DNA of 64,000 bases from Crambe crambe (lineage: Eukaryota; Porifera; Demospongiae; Poecilosclerida; Crambeidae): NCBI GenBank assembly GCA_963924555.1, contig OZ004593.1, positions 5,018,480 through 5,082,479 on the forward strand, in the 5' to 3' direction. The translations under genes and the position numbers were made by a program. Below the pieces are notes generated by a model. It searched no databases. It was not told the origin of the DNA and saw only the letters and a program-made list of their open reading frames with translations. Positions 35,056 to 45,629 of the stretch are shown piece by piece; positions within the stretch are counted from its first letter, which is position 1, and every line of letters begins with the position of its first letter.

Positions 35056-36069
35056 GCAAGTCACTATTAAGTGATTTTTAGCATTTAGCTAGTACTGGTC
35101 ACATGACTTGTGACTGATCAGATCCTCTGAAAAGTGTGCTTTAAAGTGCACTTTTATATTAATGTTTAGTGCACACTTGAGGAACTGTGCTGAAGGTACA
35201 CAGGAGCCTAGTATAAGATCCACTGACTAGAACTATGACCTTCCAGCCTCAGTCCAGGAAAACCGCCTCATTTATTTTTTTGAATTTGATTGATTAATAA
35301 TTGAAACCCAATGTGTGTCAGAGCTTGCTAGGTACTATAAAAGAAAGAGTATGGTGAGTCATAAGAATGTTCTGTGGAATTTGATCAGACCCAAGTCATG
35401 TGATCAGCACTAAATTGTTAAGATCACTCTTAATGCATGGTGCACTTGAATGATGCTAGCTATAGCTAATGCTCTCGGTGATGTAATGCACTCACCTTCA
35501 GCTCATGCATTACATTCACCTCAAGCATATCATTCTCGTGCAGGTGCATAAGAGTGAACCTAAATATTAGCTAGCTACTTAGAACAAGTTTTCAAGTTTT
35601 GTGTCGAAAACTTCACAGACATTAAGCACCACTTTCTTTGATCTTTGGAGCAGACACAAAATACTTATCCCTCACACTCAGGATAAACTAGCTATTAGGA
35701 CAAGCAAGCTAATTTTAAAGCAATTAGCTAAACTTCTCAGATGCTGAAATCATAAATGTAAGCAAACACATACATGATGATCTATTGATATGGTCCTGGC
35801 TAGCTATATAGCTATAGAGCTTGTAATTAAGCTTGTGGAGTGTAGGCTACTGACTACAGAGTCTGACCATAACATGCAGTTGTGATTATTTGTGCCTCCA
35901 AGTCCTCCCTCAGGCTCATTGTAGAGATACAGACCTACACTGTAACTATCTGTTTGGATTGCACACACTGACTGCTTACTTAATGCAACTGTGATCACAT
36001 GTGGCTGGAATTGTTTACTAACCCTTAAAAGGGAACTTTGAACCCTGGACATAGCTAAAAACTCCTGAA
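35056..36069. other. Spacer before II-3
   Basis: No gene. It contains a type I relic (35690-35760) and the shared 5-prime flank of II genes (35790-36060), here with deletions relative to 27790-28065. Confidence 0.5.
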
Positions 36070-38456
36070 ATGATTCTGCATACTAACAAGATCTTCCTTT
36101 TCACAGTTATGATGATAACTGTCTCAGTAATTGTAGCAAAAGGTTTGCAACTTATAATTAACTAAGAGTTAGAGCTAGTCTTCTTATCCTTCTGTAGCTT
36201 CCTCAGTATTTGTAGAGGACCCAGGACCAAGACATGTGATATCTCCTGTTGGATCACAATTCCAGCTCAACTGCTCAGTGGCTGTGGGACATCGTGTAAC
36301 ATGGGCAATATCAGTACCATGGTTTGGCAGAGAGTTGACTAGTGATCGTTCTGTGGATGAAGAACTCCTCTGTCAACGTGGTATCACAGTGAGAACCTTA
36401 GACCGTTCATCTCAACTAGTCGTTAATGTCACAGAAATCCAACTAGTAAACTACATAAAATGTGTAGCAGAAGACAGTGGTGGAACTGTAATTAGGGACC
36501 AACAAGTGAATGTGACCATTTATGGTAAGTGCATACTGTTCATAGACTTGGTTGATTGTTGATGCTTTCATACTCACAGGTCCCCCCTCACCTCCTACTG
36601 ATGTTATGTTCATACCAATCACAGTCAACTCCCTCAGAGTTAGTTGGTCCTCTCCTCCCACCCCTCCTGGAGTGACCCTGTACTTCAACCTGACAATATT
36701 CAACCTCAACAGTTCCAGTTCTGAACCAGTGCTGATGAGGACAGACATACAGACACAGCACTACATCTTCACTGATAACAACAGGGCTAGACCATGTGAT
36801 GTCTACAGCTTCCAAGTCACTGCAAGGAATGATGCTGGGATTAGTAATCCAAGTGAGATAATCACTGGGAGTCTCCCCTCGTTACCCGATATATCAGCTG
36901 TGGAGGACTCACTCCAGCACTCCCTAGCTAAGGCTAATGGGAGTGTCACTCTGAGAGTTCAATTTAATGTGAATAGTGAATTACAAACTATGACTTAGCC
37001 ACCATGTCTTTAAGATGTTTTATATACCTTTGCAGGAGGCCACGACATGTCCAGCATACCCAGTGATGAAGTACACATTAGTGCTGGAGGACTCTGAAGG
37101 TAATAGGAATGAGACATCTCTATCACTCGCTGGCAATGTGTCAATAAGTGGGTTAATGGAGAACGTACGCTACACCTATTATATTGTGGCAATAAACAGT
37201 ATCGGGAATAATACATCTTCTTCAAGGAGTATAAGTAAGTCAGTCTTACTGACTACATTAACATATTGCATGTGTCTCTGAGCTTCTTTTCATTGTGATC
37301 GATCACTGATGTCACAACCATGACCATTTGCCAAAGAAGTAACAATAACACTGGTATGTACCTTAAATATCAGATTTTTTGGCCATGAAAGTGCTTCAGA
37401 GAAGTTAGTTTATAGCTAGCTAGATAGCTGATGGTAGATTGCCACATAAGATGTTGCTAGCTATAAATTTGAAAACCTCTTGAGTAATCTGTCCACTGCT
37501 TTTAATTGATCAGTTACACAGCAGTGTTCTATCTAGAAATTATAATTTGGGGTAGAAGTGTGTGTTCTGATGACAAATTAGTCCATTTTCATCAAGAGGC
37601 AAGCTAGTTAAGCTAGAGTATTTGGGGTAGAAGCTTCTACTACACCTACCCCAGTGAAACCTGCACAGTAGCCTGTACGTGCATGGTTGTTGATAACAAA
37701 TCTTGCTGATTTCAAACTGCACAAGGAACATCATCAAAAACTATCAGTGTTGTATCTATACATAGCTAGCTACTGATGACTGTATGATCAATATTATCCA
37801 GTAGCTGCTGCAGTTCCTAGTGCTGGACTGGACACCACTGCCATTGTCTTTATTGTATTATCACTGGTCCTGCTGGTGTGTGTCCTTCCTATTGCAACCA
37901 CCATTGCTTACATCTGTGGAAAGAAAAATGGTTAGGACTAGGCTTGACCACATTGTGAGCTACTTCTGCCTATTGGCTAGCTATGTGCTTTCCAGCTTTG
38001 TCTTTTGATTGTATGTTCATGATTTATTGGGCCATTCTGATCTGCTAGCTATCAGTCACTGTATTATTGTGGCCTAGTGGTATGTCTTGTCATTTATTTT
38101 AAGGAATGCAACTCAATAAAGTACAAAGACATGAACTTGAACTTGAAAGTACCACGGAAATGGACATACCTGTCAATGGGTAAGGTGTGAAAAGAAGTAC
38201 ATTGGTTTCTGTATTAACCTGTACCTTCGTATTAAATCAGTGAGTAGGCAAGTACCACTCAGGAAGCTCGTGCTGGAACAGTTATTAAGGCAAGGCTTGG
38301 TGCCATATCATGTGTATTGAGCTAGTCTCCTCTTCATATTAGGATATTATTAGTCTTGAGCGGAACCAGGCATATGAAATGGTGAAGGTCAATCTCCCTG
38401 CTCCAGAGTACGCTGAGATTGCAACCTATCATCTCACAGTCAGTAATACCTCTTGA
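36070..38456 (+). CDS. Ig+FN3 receptor II-3, tail-truncated by a stop in exon 8
   Basis: Exons 36070-36142, 36207-36524, 36580-36968, 37036-37234, 37805-37930, 38104-38179 and 38241 onward are open and in phase. The short exon 5 (about 37300-37350) has lost its AG acceptor, but skipping it keeps the frame. In exon 8 the usual GAGGAG reads GAGTAG, so translation stops at 38245-38247, before both tail tyrosines. The last exon (38343-38456) still encodes YEMV and YAEI downstream of the stop. Its Ig domain is the most divergent of the seven (VTWAISVPWFGRELTSDRS, IKCVAEDSGG). The product would be a membrane receptor without signalling motifs: a possible decoy, or an early pseudogene. Confidence 0.7.
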
Positions 38457-38742
38457 CCAGAGGGTGTCATGAATATTAAGAGTGTACTACTAATAATTAA
38501 GAGTAGCTGTTGTACTTAACAATGCATTATTAGCTAATTTTAAAAAATGAATGCTTTCCTGTTGCAATAGTAATTGTGTTTGCGCTGCCAAATCTACTTT
38601 CAATATGTTGTTATGACACAACCAGTCATATGGGACAAACTCCCTAGCTAGTTTACACACTACAGCTGCTTACCAGTCTATTTTGAGTTCCTCAGCTGGC
38701 TTATACACACATTCTAAATGAAAGTCTATAGCAATAGCTAAA

Positions 38743-39175
38743 ATGGTAATGAATACCAGTATCCTGCTGATATTGAATTTAGTCATGATGGTGGAGGGAC
38801 AGCTGTGTAGTGATACATGTGAGTGGAGATATGGGTTATAGCTATTTAAGTAGCTATTCAGTAGCTTTTGTTGTTAATTAACTTTTCTATAGCTTATGTG
38901 ATCTCTATGTGTTTATCTCCATCTACACTTCGAGGAGTCACCTCCATTACTCCGGACTTGCCTGACTGCTCTTTGGATTGTGCCAATAATGCTGTCACTC
39001 TTTGTAATGGGACAAATGTCAAGTGTTACTGGAGGTCCGCAACGTCCAAACCTCAACAACACTGAAGATGAAAAGAAGTTTGTTGCATGGAATTCTAGTG
39101 GTGGTCCATACAAATTTGCGAGACCCATCTATACAGATAACAGCTATTAACCTCTACATATTGAATAAAAAGCAC
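38743..39175 (+). pseudogene. Fragment of an I' receptor (copy c)
   Basis: An intact-looking signal exon (from 38743, ATGGTAATGAATACC) with its GTGAGT donor, then the start of the N-terminal domain exon at about 38893. The frame is lost near 39020, where part of the DGVLGPQ segment is deleted, and homology ends at about 39165 after AACAGCTATTAACCTCTACA. Confidence 0.8.
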
Positions 39176-39218
39176 TGAAGTGCTAACCCTCTGCACACAA
39201 TATGTGTTTGCAGATATT

Positions 39219-39319
39219 GAGCAGATCACTGATGAGGAATATTATTTTGAATCAATTATCTATAAAGCATTCCATAGATGATTGATTCAAAATAATATTC
39301 CTCATTGGTGATCTGCTTC
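39219..39319. repeat. Long hairpin between receptor copies
   Basis: Two arms of about 40 bp (starting GAGCAGATCACTGATGAGGA and its near-perfect reverse complement) surround a loop of about 20 bp. If transcribed it would fold into a stem of miRNA-precursor size, but nothing else points to an RNA gene. A relic of a foldback element is equally likely. Confidence 0.75.
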
Positions 39320-39429
39320 ATTGTAGAGTTATTTGCACACACTGACTGCATACTTAAATGCTTGCAACTGCGATGACATGTGACTGGAATTGTTTACTAA
39401 CCCTTAAAATAGAACTTTGAACCCTGGAC

Positions 39430-41656
39430 ATGGCAACTCCTGAAATGATTCTGCAAACTAACAAGATCTTCCTTTTCACAGTTATGATGATAACTGTCTC
39501 AATTGTAGCAAAAGGTTTGCAACTTATGATTAGCTAAGAGTTAGAGTTAGTCTTCTTATCCTTCTGTAGCTTCCTCAGTATTTGTAGAGGACCCAGGACC
39601 AAGACATGTGATATCTCCTGTTGGATCACAATTCCAGCTCAACTGCTCAGTGGCTGTGGGACATCATATAGCATGGGCTGTGTTTGTCACGCCAATAAAT
39701 AGAGAGTTACTAACTTATGGCTTTGATGAGACCCTCCTCCGTCAACGTGGCATCACAGTGAGAGAATTGAGCAATGATCATTCGTCTCAACTAGTTGTAA
39801 ATGCCACAACAGTCCAACTAGTAAACTACATAGAATGTATAGATCTAGATCCTGTCAGTGGAAGGAGATCTAGGGGCCAACGAGTGAATGTGACAATTTA
39901 TGGTACAAAACCTTTGCACTATAGCTAATGCATGCAGAAATTGAAGATGAGTTTGAATTCACAGGTGCACCTTCACCTCCTACTGATGTTACGCTCACAC
40001 CACTCACAGTCAACACCCTCAGAGTTAGTTGGTTCTCTCCTCCCACCCCTCCTGGAGTGACCCTGTACTTCAACCTGACGATATTCAACCTCAACAGTTC
40101 CAGTTCTGAACCAGTGCTGATGAGGACAGACATACAGACATTGCACTACAATTTCACTGATAACAACATGACTAGACCATGTGATGTCTACAGCTTCCAA
40201 GTCACTGCAAGGAATGATGTTGGGATTGGTAATCCAAGTGAGATAATCACTGGGAGTCTCCCCTCATTACCTGACATATCAGCTGTGGAGAACTTATTTC
40301 AACACTCCCTGAGAGTTCAATTTAATGTGTGAATAGTGAACTATATATATTATACCAAGTAGTAAAAAATATTTTACCTTTGCAGGAGGCCACGGCATGT
40401 CCAGCATACCCAGTGATGAACTATACATTAGTGCTGGAGGACTTTGAGGGTAATAGGAATGAGATGTCTCTCTCTCTCACAGGCAGTGGATCAATTAGTG
40501 GGTTAATGGAGAACATACGCTACACCTATTATATTGTGGCAATCAATAGTATTGGAAATAGCACATCTTCTTCAAGGAGTATAAGTGAGTTGATCAGTCT
40601 TACTGAATACGTTAACATGAGCTTCTTAAATTTTCATAGTGATCACTGATGTTACGACCGTAACCATTTGCCAAAGAAGTAACAATGACACTGGTATGTA
40701 CCTTACCTATCAGAAATATCAGATTTTATTGGCCATGGAAAGTGCTTTTTGCAGAGAAGTATTAATTGGCACTTAATTAGCTTAGCCATAATAGCTAATG
40801 GCTACACTTAAAGTAGATTGCCACATAAGATGTTGCTAGCTATAAATTTGAAAAACTCTTGACTCTTGAGTAATCTGTGCGCTGCTTTTAATTGATCAGT
40901 TATCATAACCACATACACAGCAGCCTGTATATTACAAATCTTGCTGATTTAGGAACATGGTCAAAACCATCAGTGTCGTATCTACGTATGTAGCTAGCTA
41001 GCTACTGATGACTATGTGATCATATCCAGCAGCTGCTGCAGTTCCTAGTGCTGGACTGGACACCACTGCCATTGTCTTCATTGCACTATCACTGGTCCTG
41101 CTGGTGTGTGTCCTTCCTATTGCAACCACCATTGCTTACATCTGTGGAAGGAAAAATGGTTAGGACTAAGCTTGGCCATATTGTTATAGTTATACTCCTG
41201 CCTATTATCTATGTGGTTTCCAGCTTTTCTTTGATTGTGTGGGCCATTTTGCTAGCTATCAGTAACTGTATCATTGTGGGCTAGTGGTATGTCTTGTATT
41301 CATTTTATTCTGCAAAAAGGAATGCAACTCAACAAGCATGAACCTGAAAGTACCACAGAAATGAGCATGCCTGTTAATGGGTAAGCTGTGGAAAGAAGCG
41401 CGTTGGTTTCTGTATTAACTTGTATCTTTGTACTCGTATTAAATCAGTGAGGAGGCTGGATCTGGTACCACTCAGGAAGCTCATACTGGAACAGTAAAGG
41501 CAAGGCTTGGTGCCATATCATGTGTATTGAGTTAACTAAATCACCTTTTCATGTTAGGATATTATTAGTCTTGAGCGGAACCAGGCATATGAAATGGTGA
41601 AGGTTAATCTCCCTGCTCCAGAGTATGCTGAGATTCCCACAACCCATGTCAATTGA
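39430..41656 (+). CDS. Ig+FN3 receptor II-4 with ITAM-like tail
   Basis: Complete: exons 39430-39514 (second ATG 39445), 39579-39902, 39965-40326, 40386-40584, 40640-40693, 41033-41158, 41320-41380, 41448-41493 and 41558-41656. From ATG 39445 this is 1341 nt (446 aa). Signal peptide about 1-23; Ig about 24-131; two FN3-like domains about 132-318; short linker; TM about 345-370 (AIVFIALSLVLLVCVLPIA); tail about 375-446. The tail has YEMV-KVNLPAPE-YAEI near the end, then PTTHVN. The 62-bp intron after the Ig exon contains stops, unlike in II-1, II-6 and II-7. Exon 8 carries a short insertion (GSG) relative to the other copies, and exon 7 is shorter. Confidence 0.85.
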
Positions 41657-41948
41657 ACTTGTCATCTCACAGTACTAATCTTGAACAGAGGGTCATGAGC
41701 CTTAATTGGTTACATTAAGCAATTTAACAGCTGTGCACTCAATTAAAAACTTTACTATAATAAAAATCACTCATTGCATACATAGCTAGCTATAGCTAAT
41801 ATAACTTTCAATTGTTATTATGTGCTAGCAAATAGCCCTTACCGACACACGAACATGTATTTGTTTTTCATCTGTTTTACATACACACCGTGGTTCTCAT
41901 ATGAGATTAGATAATCATAATTAGCCAACTGAACTCCTGAGAAAGGAA

Positions 41949-44106
41949 ATGATTCTGCTAACTAACAAGATCTTCCTTTTCACAGTTATGATGATAACTG
42001 TCTCAGTAATTGTAGCAAAAGGTTTGCAGCTTATAGTTAGCTAAGAGTTAGAGTTAGTCTTCTTATCCTTCTGTAGCTTCCTCAGTATTTGTAGAAGACC
42101 CAGGACCAAGACATGTGATATCTCCTGTTGGATCACAATTCAAGCTCAACTGCTCAGTGGCTGTGGGACATATGGTGCAGCATGGGCTGTGTTTGTCGCG
42201 CCATTCAACAGAGAGTTTCTAAGTGACGGTGGCTTTGATGAGACCATCCTCTGTCAACGTGGCATCACAGTGAGAGAATTGAGCAACGATCATTCATCTC
42301 AACTAGCTAGTTGTAAATGCCACGACAGTCCAACTAGTAAACTACATAGAATGTATAGATCTAGATCCTGTCAGTGGATGCAGATCTAGGGGCCAACGAG
42401 TGAATGTGACAATTTATGGTACACTATAATGCATGCAGAAATTGAAGATCAGTTTGAATTCACAGGTCCACTGTCACCTACAGTCAACTCCCTCAGAGTT
42501 AGTTGGTCCTCTCCTCCCACCCCTCCTGGAGTGACCCTGTACTTCAACCTGACCTCAACAGTTCCAGTTCTGAACCAGTGCTGATGAGGATAGACATGCA
42601 GACACAGCACTACATCTTCACTGATTACAATAGGGCTAGACCATGTGATGTCTACAGCTTCCAAGTCACTGCAAGGAATGATGCTGGGATTGGTAATCCA
42701 AGTGAGATAATCATTGGAAGTCTCCCCTCATTACCTGACATATCAGCTGTGGAGGACTCACTCCAACACTCTCTAGCTAAGGCTAATGGGAGTGTCACTC
42801 TGAGAGTTCAATTCAATGTGAATAGTGAATTACAAACTATGACTTACCAAGTTGTAAAAGATGTTTTACCTTTGCAGGAGGCTATGGCATGTCCAGAATA
42901 CCCAGTGATGAAGTACACATTAGTGCTGGAGGACTCTGAAGGTGATAGGAATGAGACATCTCTATCACTCACAGGCAATGTGTCAATCAGTGGGTTAATG
43001 GAGAATGTATGCTACACCTATTATATTGTGGCAATCAACATTATCGGAAATAGCACATCTTCTTCAAGAAGTATAAGTGAGTCGATCAGTCTTACTAAAT
43101 ACATTAACATGAGCTTCTTAAATTTTCATAGTGATCACTGATGTCATGACCATGACCATTTGCCAAAGAAGTAACAATGACACTGAAATATCAGATTTTT
43201 GGCCATGGAAAGTGCTTCAGAGAAGTTAGTTTATAACTAGCTATGATATTAATTGGCACCTGCTTAGCTAATGGCAACACTTAAAAAAGTAGATTGCCAC
43301 ATAAGATGTTGCTAGCTCTCAGTAATCTGTGCACTGCTTTTAATTGATCAGTTATCACAACCACATGCACAGCAGCCTGTATATGTGGTTGTTGATAACA
43401 AATCTTGCTGATTTAAAGAGCATCATCAAAAACTATCAGTGTTGTATCTATACATAACTAGCTACTGATGACTGTATGATCATATTCAGCAGCTGCTGCA
43501 GTTCCTAGTGCTGGACTGGACACCACTGCCATTGTCTTCATTGCACTATCACTGATCCTGCTGGTGTGTGTCCTTCCTATTGCAACCACCATTGCTTACA
43601 TCTGTGGAAGGAAAAATGGTTAGGACTAGCATTGTGAGCTATTAGCTAGCTAGCTATGTTTTTCTTTTGATCGTATGTTCATGATTTATTGGGCTATTCT
43701 GCTAGCTATAAGTCACTGTATTATTGTGGGCTAGTGGTATGTCTTGTCATTTATTTTAAGGGATGGAACTCAATAATAAAGTACAAAGATATGAACTTGA
43801 ACTTAAAAATACCACAGAAATGGGCATACCTGTTAATGGGTAAGGTGTGAAAAGAAGCACATTGGTTTCTGTATTAACTCATACCTTCATATTAAATCAG
43901 TGAGGAGGCAAGTATCACTCAGGAAGCTCATTCTGGAACAGTTAAGGCAAGGCTTGGTGCCATATCATGTGTATTGAGTTCTAGTCTCCTCTTCATGTTA
44001 GGATATTATTAGTCTTGAGCGGAACCAGGCATATGAAATGGTGAAGGTCAATCTCCCTGTTCCAGAGTACACTGAGATTGCTACGACTATGACCCATATC
44101 AATTGA
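41949..44106 (+). pseudogene. Ig+FN3 receptor II-5, broken extracellular part
   Basis: The signal exon (41949-42021) is fine. The Ig exon has a 2-bp insertion near 42172 and a 4-bp CTAG duplication near 42308. They restore the frame overall, but a TAA lies between them. The first FN3 exon lacks about 27 bp (DVMLTP region) and about 10 bp near 42552. Downstream FN3-2, TM and tail exons (tail YEMV-KVNLPVPE-YTEI, stop 44104-44106) are undamaged, so the copy may be a recent loss or a conversion donor. It follows II-4 directly without an intervening I' copy. Confidence 0.85.
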
Positions 44107-44555
44107 ACTTGTCATCTCACACTCAGCAATACCTCTTGATCAGAGGTATTATTAAGAGTAGCTGTTGTAGGTAGGCAGTTGTACACACTTAACAATGCAA
44201 GACAACGTTCGCTAATTTTAAAAAATGTAGTTATGCAATAACAACTTTTCTTGTTATAATGCAATAGTTGTGTTTGTGCTGCCAAATCTAGGATTTTTGA
44301 CTTTCAATATGTTGTTATGACACCATTCATATGGGACAAACTCTCTAGCTAGTTTACACACACATGCAGCTGCTTATCAGTCTGTTTTGAGTTCCTTAGC
44401 TGGCTTATGCACACATGTAACTAGCTATGTTTATCTGTCTGTTATGAAAAGCTACACAAAATACATGCATAAAACCACTTCACTAAAGGATCATAATTTA
44501 GCTATAGCTCTCAGTTCAGTGGCTCAGATCTAAACAGAAGTCTATAGCAATAGCT

Positions 44556-45360
44556 AAAATGGTAATGAATACTAGTATCCTGCTGATATTGAATTTAGTC
44601 ATGACATTGCGGACCTAAGACACCATCCAGTAATATGTTCGTCCCATTACAAATACAAAGAGTGACAGCATTATTGGCACGATCCAAAGAGCAGTCAGGC
44701 AAGTCCGGAGTAATGGAGGTAACTCCTCGAAATGTAGATGGAGATAAGCGCATAGATGTCACATAAGTTATAGAAAAGTTAATTAACAACAAAAGCAACC
44801 CACATCTCCACTCATATGTATCACTACACCACCATCCAAACCTCAGCAACGATGAAGATAAAAAGAAGTTCGTTGTGGAATTCTAGTAGTGGCCTTTGAA
44901 ATGCGAGACCCATCTATACAGATAACAGCTATTTATCTCTACATAAATTACCCAGGACAGAATATTAGCATGCCAAAAATATGCAGTTATATCGAACTTC
45001 TGATCCAAACATTCCCTTCACAGAGTGCATAGATTTTTACTTGCTGAACAATGCGAGTTATCTAAAGATGTCATTTTATGTCCTAGGACATCATTTCTAG
45101 TGGAAGTGTTCCTACTGAATGAAATTAGGTTCTGCAAAGACTCGCAGTCAGATTTCATTCCAGGTGTTGTGTTATTTCGAATCCCTTCATTAAAGATCCA
45201 GACACTTCACCCGAGTGCTTGCCAGAGGGTCACTGGCATTAATATATACACACTCCAAGGATCTTTCAACTGGCAGTGGAGAAAAGGCCAGGCAACTCTG
45301 CGTGATTCCAACAAATTCTCAGTCCTCGGTGAAGATGGGACAATAGCAGACTGATTATTC
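44556..45360 (+). pseudogene. I' receptor relic with internal inversion (copy d)
   Basis: The signal exon begins at 44559. At about 44604 the sequence switches to the reverse strand: 44605-44835 is the inverted segment from the signal-exon donor through the start of the N-terminal domain exon, so it reads MRLSPSTFRGVTSI on the minus strand. Forward homology resumes at about 44836 (CCAAACCTCAGCAAC). The remainder carries many deletions and stops and ends within the first Ig exon at about 45355. Confidence 0.85.
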
Positions 45361-45629
45361 CTAGCTAGCTATTAAATTTGCCACATTGCTAATATGCAGC
45401 TATGATTGTTTATGCTCCTCCTCCCTTGTGCTCATTATTGAGTTACAGACCTACACTGTATAGTTATCTGTTTGGATTGCACACATTGACTACTTACTTA
45501 ATGCAACTGTGATCACATGTGGGTGGAATTGTTGACTAATCCTTAAAATGTCAAGGGATAATGCTATGAAACTTTGAACCCTGGACATGTGCTATTGGGA
45601 CAAAATTAATGGTGTGCAATTTTATAGTG
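45361..45629. other. Shared 5-prime flank of II-6
   Basis: Matches the flanks of II-1 to II-7 (GTGATCACATGTG, GAACTTTGAACCCTGGACAT). No gene. Confidence 0.5.
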
